Source: Nageia nagi (lineage: Eukaryota > Pinophyta). From it: a stretch of 64,000 nt of DNA. The stretch is taken from assembly GCA_050084985.1 (NCBI GenBank), contig JBITNC010000001.1, positions 98,766,001-98,830,000 of the forward strand, written 5' to 3'. The stretch's first letter is position 1. Each line of letters opens with the position of its first letter. The notes under the pieces are model-generated. The model saw only the letters and a program-made list of their open reading frames with translations, was not told the origin of the DNA and did no database searches. The position numbers and the translations under genes were made by a program. Below, piece by piece: positions 11,545 to 24,130 of the stretch.

Positions 11545-12320
11545 CTATTTGTACATAATATTGATCTTCTTGGGCTCCACTTTAAATTCTTCCATTGTCA
11601 ATATATGACCTAAATACTCTACTTTCACCATTCCAATAGAGCATTTAGATTTCTTGATTAAAAAAATTGTCTTTTTTTGAGAATTTGTAACACTAATGTT
11701 GCAAATGATCTTCCCAAGTTCTACTATCATTCAACATGTCATAAAAAAGTACAAAAACAAAATTTCTTAGCAGGGGCATGAAAATTGACTTTATAAGACT
11801 AAGATGAGAATGGGGCGTTAGTGGATCCAAATGGCATCAACAAAACTCATAGTGCCCTTCATGAGTTCTAAAGGCTATCTTAGGAATATCTTCTTGAACC
11901 CTTATTTAATGATTGCTTTACGTCAAATCTAGCTCAACGAAAACTTTAGCACCATCTAAGTCATATAAAAAATCATTTATAATAGTAATAGGAAACTCAT
12001 CTTTAATAATAGCTTTATTGAGATCATGAAAATCTAGACACCCTCCACGAGTCATCTCTCTTCTTTGCCATCATCAATGGAGAGGAATATGGGTTGGTGC
12101 TTGGATGGATGATACCTTGCTCCAATATTTCTTACACCATCGTCCAAATCTCATTTTTTTGTGGTTGGAGATATCTATGTGGTTGAAGATTGGTTGGTTT
12201 ACTTCCAAGAACTAGGTTTATTGCATGATCATGAATTCTAATAGGTAGATGTCCATTGTGTTTTTAAAATACCTCGTCATATTCCTTTAAGATTTTTTGT
12301 ATGTTGGAGTAGTTACTTTG
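11545..12320 (-). pseudogene. Ty3/gypsy reverse transcriptase fragment
   Basis: Minus-strand reading in order: 'DHAINLVLGSKPTN', 'EILEQGIIHPSTNPYSSP', 'DLNKAIIKDEFPIT', 'LYDLDGAKVFVELDL', 'DIPKIAFRTHEGHYEF', 'MPFGSTNAPF' and, at 11730-11545, 'KKSKCSIGMVKVEYLGHI'. These are the consecutive conserved blocks of gypsy RT from the thumb-side primer region to the GHI motif. The block with the YxDD catalytic motif is missing or unreadable. Frameshifts and stops throughout. It is a chromovirus-style RT rather than the Tat-like RT at 25 kb, so it comes from a different element. Confidence 0.8.
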
Positions 12321-12368
12321 TTCTTGTTCCCTTGACCTACATAGAGAAAATCTATGCGAGCATTGCTT

Positions 12369-13633
12369 TGTGATGACCCCCTTGTACTTTTAGTGGGACC
12401 AGTCTGGTCATCTTGTACTATATCTATTTGATGTATTTGCATTTACATTATTGTAACTCATGATAGGAGTTTAATGGTTCATGTGGACCCACTGTGAGCC
12501 CCAAGTGGGATGTCTCCCTTTTGAGTAGTAGATTAGGCATGTGTTGCATTGGAGATCCCAAATTATGGGAATCCCAAGGTATGTTTATGCATTAGTGAGT
12601 TGGACGGCTACCAGCATGCTAGCGCCACACTAGGGAGGGCCCCATAGCCCCACATTGGCTCATGAGGACTCCAGGGCCCCCATGTTTGCACTTTAAGTGC
12701 TAGGGACCCCACGTTGGCTCATTAAGTGATCATGAACCCTCATGAACCCCACGTTGGCATTATGAGTGATCATGACCCCCATGTTGGCACTTTAAGTGAT
12801 TGGGCCCCCCAAATACCCAACGTTGGATTAGATGGGCATGGGATGACTCCTAGGTGAAATCCGAGCATAAACAATTTATAAATAGACATTGGAGCTTTAG
12901 TATTGGACAACTATTATTGATCATTACACTCACTACATACCTTCGAGCACAAGTTGTAGCGGCGCTAAGCATTCCATTCCTAGGCGGAGCGTCTAAAGGG
13001 TACTTAGGCAGTGGGATTTTGATTGTCTATGACATAGGTGGAGCACCTTGCCCATCTGGTGGCATTCCGAGGGTTTACTTCTATCTTCAATGGTTATTTA
13101 GGCTTCGAGGAGGACTCCTTCAATGGAGGGGATTTGGGATCTGAGGGAGTGAATCTATCCTATGGTTTGGCAGCTGTTCAGTGTTGAGGATTTCAGAGTA
13201 TTGTGCCCTAGTTGGCTCCCTTGAGGCCAACGACTACCCATTGAGCTTGGTATTGTATTGTGTTCATTGTTTATCATTCATATACAACCATAGGGCTTCA
13301 GATCTCATTCATGTGTTGTATTCCATACTTGTGCATGCATTGATGTTTCATGGTACATGTATGTGCCAGTCATTAGCATTTTGATGTATTGATCATTGTT
13401 GTATGCTTGCAAATGCTAGACATTGGTATTTGGGTGTTTTAACCATTGGATCTTGCATGTTATACTTGGACGTTGGCATTTTGGTTATCTGAATGTTTAG
13501 TTTTGATAACCTAACCCTAACGTTGCATGTTTGAGGATTTGAATGTGCATACTTGATGCCCTAGACCTGACATCAGGGTTTGATGATCCTGTATAGGTAG
13601 TTTGAGGCTGAGTTTTAATTTTGGATTATCACA
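12369..13633 (+). mobile_element. LTR-B copy, plus orientation
   Basis: It starts TGTGATGACCCCC and ends GGATTATCACA. It aligns along its length with the reversed, target-duplication-bounded LTR-B at 47196-48616: 'cccactgtgagcccc', 'gatgtctccc', 'atgggaatcccaagg', 'gcattccgagggtttacttc', 'gaggaggactccttcaatgg'. A TATA box lies at about 12879 (tttataaatagac). No matching 5-bp flanks are seen (tgctt and tcctc), so it may be one end of a larger lost element. The 96-codon frame at 12854-13144 is LTR sequence and not a gene. Confidence 0.65.
12640..12835 (+). repeat. Degenerate minisatellite in LTR-B
   Basis: About five units of 30-40 bases built on 'ccccacgttggc' then 'ctcattaagtgatcatga' or 'actttaagtgctaggga'. 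It sits just upstream of the LTR-B TATA box. The reversed LTR-B copy does not show a comparable array at the corresponding place. Confidence 0.6.
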
Positions 13634-16600
13634 TCCTCTTCCTCCTATTTTGGGTATCTTTTCCATTTGATGTGAACTTAGAACTTTTGAAGAAATGTGA
13701 TTGTTACCCTCGTAGCATGATTTATCTCTCATTTTCTGTCTAATGTACATAGAGCTTCTGGAAATTCATGGTAACATCACTTGATTGAATCATCCATTGA
13801 GCTGATCATCATTGAGATTCTCAAAATTCATGGTAGCATCTAATGAATGTAGCATGATTTATATTTCAACTTCTAGAGCTTGTCTTGGCCTTATCTAGAT
13901 GGTTGTTGGAGATATATGATCAAAATGAGATGTGTCCCAATGGAGTTTTCAGTATCAACTTTACTATTTTACAAATTTCCCTAGTCCTTCCATAGGTGCC
14001 AAATACAACCCTTACAAAAGCATAAAATAGCTAAAAACAAAATTTGACAAAAATTACAGAGTGACTGTGGTACTAATATTGCAGATCCATAGAAATCTCA
14101 TTTGTTGCAGCCGCAGATTGTAGAGATTTTGCTTGTTATTGTTTCTTGTTCTTCTTCTATTCAATAAAAATTTTAATTTACATGTAGTCAAGATTCTTTC
14201 GTTGATATCCTTGTAAAGAAACAATTTGGCATATAAATAAATATAGCATATTATTAAATGTAGCAGCTTACAATTTGCACTAATAAAATAGTAGAAGATT
14301 ACCGATATACTCCAAATAGCTATAACGAATGCAGAAATGAATAACTCAAACAAGAAATCAGCAATGCTAGTCATTTTGAGAGGGTAGTTTCCACTAATCA
14401 TTTCGAGTGGGCAAAGTCCCCAAATGTTAGCCATTATAGGACAAGTAAGAAAATATAATATTCGATGATGATCACTGCATTGACTTTATGACTTGTTTGT
14501 AGACATATAGATCATTAACACTAATTTCTTTGCTCGGGGGCTGACCTAAGTAATATCTATCTTATCCTAAGGATCCAAGCCAATAAATACAAGATAGCTA
14601 ACATGGATTTATCAAGGCTTTTATATCATCCACTTGAAGTGGCAAAGGTTATTTGGAGGCCGCTTGCTTAAATTGGTGAAAGCAATCTTCTTTGGACTTT
14701 TGTTATGCGATATTTATGAGCTGCCCATTGCAAGCTATTCTTTAATTGTCATTGAATGGTAATATTGCTTTTGGATTATTATTGAGATTTCTGTTACTTT
14801 GTTGTAATTAGGATATTTTTGTTATTATTATTGGCTGATTTATAACAAGTTTGTACATGATCAATCGGTGCCTAATTTGTTTGTTCCGAACCAGAGTCTC
14901 AAACATCAAAACCATAAAGGATTATAGGATAAATAATATTAATTGAAGAAAACCAACCAAATCGCATCTCTGAAAATTTGAACTGCATCATCATTTTTTT
15001 TTTTTCAGCTATAGCAGAGGGTTTTCTATAGTTCAAATCCCCTCCCATGGCTGCTCTTCTGTGTTAAGAAAAGGACTGCTACAACTATTCTATGGGCTTG
15101 GAATACTTGCATGCAATGATATTTCTAGAAATGCCATGGGATATAAGGAATGTGATGTCTTGGTAACTTAATCCTTGCCTGTCCTTTCCTAGAAACCAAT
15201 ATTGTAATCTTAATTGGGGAGGGGTTAAATCAACTTGGCCTCTCACTCCTTGTAGATTGGTCTTTTATTAGTGGACAAAGAGTGGGATTTTTCTGTGTTA
15301 TTATAAAGCTGCCATGCATGTGAATGTGTTGGGGAGTTGCTTGAAAATAAATGGAGATGAAATTCTGTTTTCTCTATAGTAGGCCTAGGATGGGAATCTT
15401 TTTTGAGGTGGCACGAGTTGCAACAATCCGAGTAACATTTTACCCAGTTTGATCTTTTCTAATTAGTTTGACTTGAAACAGCAACTTCATTATCATTTGT
15501 GGGCCGAATATATTGGGGCTTGTGATATAATTGAATATAAAAATACATCCCTATTCCTTGCCGATGAATGGAAGCATTTTAATCATTGTAAATACTAGTT
15601 AAAGCTATAAAGTACAGCCCATTTCTACTTATTGTTCATAAATATAAGCATTGTAAACAGAGCAAATTATAAATGAAGTTACAAAAAGATTTTTTATGAC
15701 ATTTTTTTCAATTTTCACCTGATGATAAATTCGGGAAAACTGAAGATTTACCTTAATGTGACGAAGTTTGCCAATGTAGATTCTATTGCCAAACAGGAGT
15801 GGAACATTGACTTAAAATATACTGCTTTATCAAAGGTTAAAAATGTAATGAACAGTCAATGGATTGGTAATTGTGATTACCATAGTTAAAGTACTAGCCC
15901 TTGTATTGTTAGAAGCATTGTTAGAAAACTTGGACTTGGGAACTACTTCCTAAGGCAAAATTTGGAGGGGACTTGGCACTGAAAATCGACAAAAAAACCT
16001 CGAACAATTCGTGAAAAAAACATACAAAATACGAAATTAGAGAGCACCAAAGTCAATTTAACAATGTTAAAATAAAAATAACTAATTAAAAAGTTAATGA
16101 TGCTTAATGTGCGATTATAAAATTATTTTTAATAATATTGTCCCATAATAATCAAAATAAAAAAATACATCAAGTATACTTTTCAAATATTTTTAATTAA
16201 TTTTTAAATAATAAAATAATTGATTAGTTAAATAATTAATGATTAAATAAATAATTAGTTGAGTGATGAATTAAATAATTTAAAAAATCGATGATTAATT
16301 AAATTAAATCAATAAATTAAATAAGAGTTAATCAAATTTTTAATTTATATAAAACTGGTTCCCAATGTTTGATTGGATAACCAAGTTGCATTTAGGAAGA
16401 ACATCTTCAAACTATGCAAAATAAACAGTGGCAGGATGTTGTTGAAACTGTTTCAAATTTGTAATTAACAGGTTGGGTACCTGTATAAAGAACCCATTTG
16501 ATTGATCCTTACCAAAAAAAAATCAAACTTTGAATTAAAAAATTAAATAATATTTGATGATCAAGTAAAAAAATTAATTAAATGAATAATTAAAAAAAAG

Positions 16601-17727
16601 GATAATAAATAGATGGTGATTTTAAGCAAATAATCAAAAGAGATAGTAACACATTGAAGGGGAGTTGGAGAGTATGGGTAAGTTAAAAATCTGATTAGAG
16701 AGGCTCAGGTTCAAATCTCTGCCCCTTAGGTTGGAAACATATAGAATCCACGAAGTTAGTGTGGTATGGTCATGCCAAGTGCAAGTTCTGGATAAATTTT
16801 GACTGAAAATATATCCTTGACCATTGCCCCTCAGGCTAAAGGCTACTGTCCCTGTTTCCTAGAAACAAGATGGTTCCATAAAAAATAATTAGAAGAGAAT
16901 AAATCAAATCAAATACTTAAATGAAATTAAAATGCAAACACTTAAAAGTTTTTTATCACAAAATAAATAGCCTAACTTAAGACAATATTCATAGTCGAAT
17001 TGGCAAAAGAGAAGCATAATAGTAATGCACCTGCAAATACACCTTCTTACAAACCCCACAAGTTATGGCTGCATTCATATTGTTTGTTGGGCGTCTCTCA
17101 CACTTTCTTCCCACAAGAAGAATATCTACCACTTGTACACTGCTCACTCCCACCACCATCGTTGCACTCTATAAACAAGTCCATCTCAACAAGGCTATGC
17201 ATGTGTTGCATCTCATGACATTGTAGACTATGCATGTATCTGTCTGATACAATGCTACATTCAGAAGAAGGCATTACACTAGGGCAAACGTTTCTATGCT
17301 CTCTTATTGTACTTTCTTTCTAGAAATCCAACTCTGTTTTGGAGGTTCCCAAGTGATTGTCGAGTAATTGCGGGTTTTCCTATCAACTACTCTATTGAAA
17401 CCTGCCAATAATTGCCTGTGCCATGTAACACTCATTGTTACTTGGCAACCTCAGTTACTCGCAAATTTTTGAACACTGATTAGAAGTGCTTGAGTTGAAA
17501 TATATTGTCCAAGATTCAATTGACTACAATCATTCCACACATTGAGCTATTGTGCAATGAAAATTGAATAAAAAATAACCATAGTGAACTCCAATTGAGC
17601 ACCCCATTATGCTTGCAAAGAAAGATCAACATAAGAATAGAAATGCCTCGTTAATAGGGTAGGAACACTTTTATAATCAAAGAGATGAAGAATATTACAT
17701 TATGACGGATTGCTAATGAAGTGGGAG
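13634..17727. other. AT-rich stretch without recognised genes
   Basis: No coding block, LTR terminus or bounded transposon could be supported. The longest frame, 14434-14054 on minus, would give a hydrophobic peptide, but its family was not recognised. AT-rich simple sequence with 'attaattaaat' runs lies at 16040-16330. A B-box-like phrase 'ggttcaaatctctgcccc' near 16711 hints at a decayed SINE. An upstream exon of the host gene could hide here but none was identified. Confidence 0.4.
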
Positions 17728-18883
17728 TAAGGTGTTAGGGGCTTTTTCTTTCCTACTCTGCTGATAGGCGAATTGACTTGCAAGGCTTATGAAATACACC
17801 AACACCTAGGTGGTAGGGCGTGACCCCTACCTGTTATGAGGAGTGGTTACCTCAAAGGTCTTGTGAATAGGATGTTTGAAGCTGTTTCCAACTCAAATGA
17901 AATTTGTTAATCAAGGTCTCGGAGTATTCCTATCCCTAGAAAATGGTTGTTTCTCAAACAAAAATAAAAATTGTGTTGTGAAAGCTGTGAAAAAAAGTGA
18001 AAAAACAAAGAAAAAGGGTGTAGACTAGACAATGGTATGTGGTTGAGCACAAGTGCATATGGTCTCATCGATAAGTGCAAACAGTGGGATCTACTTCCTT
18101 AGAGCTTGATGCAAGTTCAACGCACTCCGTATTCTTCTCACTAACCTGCAACATGAAGGGACTAGTGCAAGGAGCGTGAAGCAATAGGCAAGGGTGGCTA
18201 TAAGGTAGATCATGGTTAAGTCTTCAGTAATGGAGTGAAGTTCTTGCGCTAAGTGACATAAAAGAAGTCATCCCAAACAACACAAGTCTAGTATGCAAAT
18301 CATGAACTTATTGCACATATCACACTCAATGATTACTTCAATTGGTATTCAACAAATTCTCTCATCCACCTCAACACAAGGTTTATGAAATGCACCAAGT
18401 AAACTTGAGCAAAACAATATAGCAATATTACTCATTCATCCAAGGTATTGGATAAAGCATTCAACACATATTCATAATTCCAACAATGAGAACATTCACC
18501 ATTCATTTACTAGAAATTATACCACATTCACAAATGGAGCCACTTGTTTAGTAGAAAAATAGGAATTAAGTTTCTCATAAGTGCAAAATGTCTAATTCCC
18601 TGCAAATGATCCCAAATGGGCTATAAATAGTTTTTCATGGCAACCCCAAATGTTACCCTAACTCTAATGCAAATTAAAGAGAAAAACATAAGTGGTCCAA
18701 TAATTATGTGCCACATGGCATTACAAGATTCCTTGCAAACTTGTGGGAGCAATTCCTCATCCATCACAAGTTTGGGAATAAAATAATAATATAAAAGTAT
18801 TTTGCAAAACTAATATAATTTGCTTGAAAATAACATAAAAATGAAAATAACAACTATGAAGATGGTGGCCCTAAGGCCACAAC

Positions 18884-20330
18884 TCAATCGTCAAAGTCCT
18901 TATCCAAGAACTTTGCAGTAAGCTCTAATCCATGCAACATCTTGGAAGTCTTGGCTTTGTTCTCAGCTACACAACACTCGACTTCGACAATCAACCTCTG
19001 CATCTTGATCTTCCACTTGTGAGCTCCTAATATGTGCCTGAGGTGGCTTCCGATTTGATATGTGTTGACATCTTCCTTCATGAGCAAGCTTTGGAGAAGA
19101 TGTCTAACTTCTACCACTACCAGGTCCGCCTCCTTGATGGTGGTATCCTCTTCTGAAAACTTGACCTTGAAGTACATTTGTTCAAGGCTTGTATTTGCCT
19201 TGTCATTCATTGTAGAAACCTCTTTTCTCACTTCTTGGAAGCGAGTTGCTATTTGATGTATAACGCCCAAGTAGAACCAATAATTGTCACAAAAGCTAAC
19301 ATCTTCCGGTCTCTGATTTTGGTCATCTGAAATCTTTTTATGATGGGCCTCCGAGACTCCAAAATCTTAAGGAAGTGACTCTATTGTCCACTATATCCTT
19401 CAATTTTTGCTCCTTTGCTAAGACGTTCTGTAAGGCACCTATGAATTGTACCACCACTGCCAAAACATCATCTATCACCTCTTGCTTCACAACAATCATG
19501 CCCTCCTTCAAGGTTTATTCTTTTGAGTTCCTTAGGGGGTACCCTTGTGGACTCAATCTCTCTAGTTAATCTCCTTTGGGCGGCCAACTCCTTGAGGCTC
19601 TTAATCTCCTTTTCTTTTAGCAACCCGTCCTTGGCGATCGCCTTAGTGTTGGATATGATTGCGTGCTTCCTACCAGCCATGCCGATGGAACCTGTGTTGA
19701 TGATTTGATTTATTTGCTTAAGGTCCCTAGGCCGTTGTGGGTTGCCCTTGTCAATAATTATGGTTTTGATGTGAACTGCATTATCAGTCAAATGCACATA
19801 AGTCTGACTCTTACCTGGACGAGTGGGACTCTCCAATTTGGTCATTGACGTCACTAATTCCAAATTCCTCCCGACGTCCATGTTGAAAACATTGAGACAC
19901 TTATCCATATCAACGCCCCACTCATCATTGGGTGATGGCTTGTGGGTCTCAACAACTAGTTCTTGTGATATTCCTCTTGGACCTTTTCAAAGGCTTGGCC
20001 TCTTCTTCCACGTTCTCCTCAGATGCTTTTGATGACCGAGACTGAGATGTCCTCTTCAACTGGGTTCTTCTTGGAATTGATTTGAAGGTGGTGGGTTTCC
20101 CCTTCCTTCCTTCGAGAGGTAGAAGAAGAAACGGGCATTTTGACTACCTTGAAAATTCTCAAGGATTCTTCTTCTTGAGCTTTTGGAATATCATCATGTT
20201 GAGCTGTGCTCACTTCTTGTTCATTCTCTTGTGCACCCTCTTAGCCTTCTCCTTGACTATCATCTGGTTCGTACAAGGGACTAAAGGACGAAGACCCAAA
20301 TGGCGGGACAATTGGAGATGGGCGTGAAGC
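18884..20330 (-). pseudogene. ORF inside the 4.2-kb LTR, unknown protein
   Basis: Minus strand, three main open blocks in order: 20213-20019 (STSRRKEGETHHLQ), 19908-19468 (146 codons, NMDVGRNLELVTSMTKLE to KELKRINLEGG) and 19270-18884 (128 codons, ending AKFLDKDFDD-stop). Charged, helix-rich composition with probable coiled coil and no retroviral motif. Frameshifts separate the blocks. It occupies the same relative place in this LTR as the LTR-A ORF does in its LTR. A weak resemblance around 'GMAGRKHAIISNTKAIA' to 'GMTHSIITKAMGAEG' of the LTR-A ORF is suggestive but not proof of homology. Function unknown. Confidence 0.5.
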
Positions 20331-20904
20331 CAATCCTCTAGGTGGTCTTTGCAGAGGTGATGGGTCTTTCTGTTTATTCCTGACACACCTCACCATCTTG
20401 TCAGTGACCATGTTCTCTACCTCTCTTATGTCATGTTCATCTATGGTGTCTTGACTTGCTGCACTACCTTCTCAATTGGATTCTTGCCATGCATTGAAGC
20501 ATATTGGCCAATAGGTTCTTCAATTGTCAAGGGGAACTGGGTAACACTGGATGTAGATTCTTGTGGTCTGTTCCCTCTCGACTGTGACCTCTTATCAATA
20601 CGGTTTGTTGTTGCTTCTGAGCATCCTCGTGCATCTTGGCGTGGATCTTCCTCATCTCTACCTCACTACTTACGTTTCTAAATGGCTCTTCTCTAAGTTG
20701 CTTATGTTCATAAGCCCTCTTCCTTTCTAGGGCATGCGCTCAACTTGGGGATGCATTTTCTCTCGGATCCTTCTAGCTCACCTACTCGTTCATCTTGACC
20801 TTTATGCTCATGCTGAGACCTGAACTTGTGCAATTTTTCCCTTTCTGGTGTCCAAACTTGTCGAATTTGATCATCATGCTCAACTTGGACACCTGCCAGG
20901 CCAG

Positions 20905-21652
20905 GCACATGCCTCAAAAAGTCAAGATTTTGTCCTTTCGAAACGTGTGCCCATCTTTCCAGCCCTTCTAGTTTGGGCGCATGTCTCGAAAAGACAAGCT
21001 TGTCTTTCTGAGGTATGCGCTCGGTTGCAGCTACCCAACTTGATTGCTTTTCAGCCTTTTGCAATAAGGTTGTAGCCAATTTTTTCCCTTTTTGCCAACC
21101 CGATGTCTCCCTTGGTTAGGCGCATGCCTAAGGAAGTCAAGATTCTGTCTTTTTAAATCATGCACCTATCCCTCCGGTCGTGATTGAGTTGGATACTGTC
21201 TTCGAGGGTCCATGCGTTAGCGAAATTTTTCTGTGTGATCGAACTAGATGCCTCTTTGCTATGAGTGAATGCCCTCAAAATACAAGGTTTTGTCTTTTTA
21301 GGCATATGTTTGCCTTCTGGGTACTTGGACTTCACTTTCTTGACTTCAAACTCGATCTGTGCAGCCTTCTAGCTTGAGCGCATGCTTCCAAAAGACAAGA
21401 CATTGTCTTTTTGAGGCATGCGCCTAACTTGAAATGCCTCTAGCTTGGCTTCTTCATCCTTCTTTCCAATCTAGATTGCCCCCAGACCTGAGCGCAAGCC
21501 CGAGAAAGACAAGATTTTGTCTTTTGGAGGCATGCAATGGGCCTAAGAGTTGCCCAATTTTCCTTTCTCAAACTTGATTTTGGTTTGGACAACACCTAAA
21601 CGCAAGCGCATGTCTTAGAAAGACAAAAACTTGTCTTTTTGAGGTATGTGCT
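20905..21652. repeat. Array of seven hairpin-forming palindromes in LTR U3
   Basis: Imperfect palindromes of about 45 bases, gcgcatgcctc..aaagacaag / ..ttgtctttttgaggcatgcgc, recur near 20905, 20978, 21120, 21265, 21378, 21491 and 21605. The last spacings are 113-114 bases. The truncated 5' LTR has the same units near 30833, 30945, 31055 and 31165. They lie in the promoter-proximal part of the LTR. They could be protein-binding or structural elements (inference). Confidence 0.75.
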
Positions 21653-21953
21653 AGGCCTAAGAGTGGCCCAGTTTCACTTGACGTAGCTTCGACTTGGCTA
21701 GGGGTCCCTTGATTTGCCTAAGGTCAACTTTTGATTCTCCAAACTTAGTCATTTTTTGGGATTTCAGATTTTTGCTCAACATGGCTAAGACTAAGTGAAT
21801 GATAATACTTATGCTTGGGATAAAAGGCATGATAACCAACTCGTATGAAGCTTTTCAAGTTGGATGCGACAAAAACATAACACTATGTGGACAAAAGTTA
21901 CTGAGGGTCCCCAAAATTGCACGATTTTGGGGCATGTTCTGCTAGTCTCAACA

Positions 21954-22584
21954 ATAGCTAAAACAAAACAACAACAAAAAATGATGGAGACAAGCCAAAA
22001 CAAAACAACAACAAAAAGGATGGAACGAGCAAACTTGATGATGCATGACAATAGATGTATGACAATAGACGGTGAAATAACTTGACACCCTAGGACAAAA
22101 CCTAAACAGTTGGATACATAAATACTTGCCTCATCCATAGGGAATGAGCCTGTGCCAGCGTTGCCACTCACAGCTGCATCATCGGTTTCATTAAAGTGAG
22201 TGAACTCTCATTGGCATTCGAGTAGCCATCGGGACACCTATATTCAGTCTAGATCCGGGGACATTGTGTGCATCTGGAGTGTCTGTTCCAATTGTAGTCT
22301 CTGGAGAAAAGGGCAACCCGCCCCTGAGCTCTATTACTCGATAGATGTGTTTGTTACGTGTTACATGAAATAATCTTAGTTAGAATCACCTGGAGTGTTT
22401 GTTCCAACTGCAATCTTTGGGTAAAAGGATGATCCGTCCTTGAGCTCGGTTGCTCTTTTGAAGATTCCCGATCATAGATGTTGAAGATCATTTTTTGTTT
22501 TTGTTTTTTCTATATATATATTTTTTATGATTTTTTTGTTTTGAGAAAACTATTTACACTATAATACATAGCTATGGGCAAAGC
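21954..22584 (-). other. Region between integrase stop and 3' LTR
   Basis: Noncoding. It holds a duplicated ~75-base block (22262-22336 and 22388-22462: 'ctggagtgt.tgttccaa' ... 'gctc.gtt.ctc') and a second duplication of 'aaaacaaaacaacaacaaaaa' next to the LTR. No clear purine-rich polypurine tract is seen on the element strand before 21953. The equivalent region of the plus-strand relative is 51670-52395. Confidence 0.5.
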
Positions 22585-24130
22585 TCATGGTTGAAAGTAG
22601 TGCTTAAGATGCTTGCCCTTGACTGGCAAGGGCAACTCCTCACCTGTGAGGTGTCTCAGCTTGAAAATGGTCAAGCTCACCATTGTAGCTATTTGAAAAG
22701 GGCCCAACCATAATCTATCAAACTTGGCATGCTTCCCCTTGTCTTTGTGGGCATAGTTGTAAAAATTGAATTGGAATTGGATAAAATCGGAATTGGCCAA
22801 GCAAACGATCCGATTCGAAGGATCTGATTTTTTTCAAATAAGTGTTTATCTGATTTTTTCTGATTCCGATTCGGATTTTTTAGACAAAAAAATTGCGATT
22901 TTTTCGAAAAATATCAGCATTGAATCGGCCGACGATTTTTTTGTTGATTTTATTTGGTTTTTTGGCCAATTTTATCCGATTTTTTGAGATTTAGCTAAAA
23001 CCAATCAAATTCCTTCATTTTTTCTCATGTCAATTTTTGGCCGATTTTATCCGATTTTTTTGCCGATTTTGTCCAATTTTTCAAAAAATCAGATTCCTGC
23101 AACCAAACGATTCTGATCCAATTCCGATTTTTCTAACTATGTTCGTGGGCTTTGTCCCATAAGAAAACGAGATCCTTGAATCGAAAACTCTTCGCTTGTG
23201 TGTTCCGATCAAACCATCGCTTTGTTTCCAATTGCTTCTTGGTGAGATTTTGGAACGCTTGATCTCTTCTTTCTTCCAACTGAGCTAGTTGAACCATTCT
23301 TGCTTCTAATGTGTCATCAACCTTTGTAATCCTTCACAAAGTGTAATGTTCCGATTTTGAATTGTGCAAGAAAGACTGCCCCATAAACCAATTGAAAGGG
23401 TCTCATCCCGAGTGTGTTCTTAGTTCTTATGTGATCTGCCCATAAGGCGTATTTCAGTTTACTATGCCAATCTCTAGGGTTCCTATCCAATAGTTTCTTC
23501 AAGACAGTTAGCAGATTGTGGTTTGTAGACTCAGCCAAACCATTTCCTTGAGGGTAATAGTTGGCTGAGAATGTTATGGAAATATTATGAGCTTTGGCCA
23601 CTTTGATAACTTGGCTAAACTGAACTCTCGACCATTGTCACAAATTTTAGAGAATGGGGTGCCAAAATGGGTTAAAATGTATTCATCTAAGAATTTAATG
23701 ACCACTTCAGATGTGGCTTTCTTTGTTGCTATGGCCTTAGTTCATCTTGTTCAATAGTCTGTTGCAGTTAGGATGAACTGATGCCTTATCTAGGAAGAGG
23801 GATTGATTACCCCCACAAAATCTAGTCCCCACTTAGCAAACGTCTTCGACTCTAGGACTGGTGGGAGGGGCATACTCAAGAACTTCTCTCACCCTGCTGC
23901 AGTCTAACAGTCGTGACAAGTCTTGGCATAATGTGAGCATCTCGGAATAGATAAGGCCAATAATAACTAGCACAAAGTATCTGATGTGCTAAGGTGTTGC
24001 CTGGTGCATGGTTGGTTCCACCTTCCTTGTTGTGGAACTCTTCAAGGATCTTTTGGGTTTCCTCCTTCTTTGAACATTGCAAGTATATACCATGGAAATT
24101 TCTTTTATAGAGGACCTCATCCTTTATCAT
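22585..24130 (-). pseudogene. Integrase of the gypsy element, broken by a MITE
   Basis: Minus order: zinc-binding HHCC region (24130-23876: 'EFHNKEGGTNHAPG', 'ASYYWPYLFRDAH'), then core with 'WGLDFVG', 'KAIATKKATSEVVIKFLDEY', 'HFGTPFSKICDNG' (the D of the second catalytic position) and 'SANYYPQGNGLAESTNHNLL' (the E of the DDE triad), then 'DWHSKLKYALWADHIRTKNT'. The C-terminal part continues after the MITE with 'RLWLGPFQIATM' and ends 'GKHLKHYFQP'. Integrase inserts cDNA into the genome. There are stops and frameshifts, and the 390-bp MITE at 22752-23141 interrupts it. No chromodomain is visible. Confidence 0.85.
22752..23141. mobile_element. 390-bp hAT-type MITE inserted in integrase
   Basis: Terminal inverted repeats CATAGTTGTAAAAATTG and, at the other end, CATAGTTAGAAAAATCG (reverse complement). 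Flanks are 8 bp: tttgtggg (22744-22751) and ttcgtggg (23142-23149), one mismatch, as expected for an old hAT target duplication. Removing it restores the reading 'KAHE/HKDKGK' across the integrase junction. The body is rich in 'gattttttc' and 'ccgattcgg' phrases and has no coding capacity. Confidence 0.8.

Larger units (their letters stand above)
17733..21953 (-). mobile_element. 3' LTR (4.2 kb) of the 17.7-32.3 kb gypsy element
   Basis: Minus orientation, from TGTTGAGACTAGCAGAACAT at 21953 to CCCCTAACA at 17733. About 690 bases at its 5' end align with the truncated 5' LTR at 30826-32309 once the solo LTR inside the latter is removed. The 5' terminus, a palindrome around 'gccccaaaat..attttgggg', is related to the LTR-A terminus. 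Internally it holds the hairpin array (20905-21652) and a decayed ORF (18884-20330). The 3' 1.1 kb is noncoding. Confidence 0.78.

Noticed and set aside
14054-14434. 126-codon minus-strand frame with hydrophobic stretches, possible membrane-protein exon
   Set aside because: No family recognised, composition expected of AT-rich noncoding DNA, and no partner exons found.
20905-21652. Regularly spaced repeats resembling a CRISPR array
   Set aside because: Units are diverged palindromes inside a eukaryotic LTR. Spacers are themselves related and no cas genes exist.
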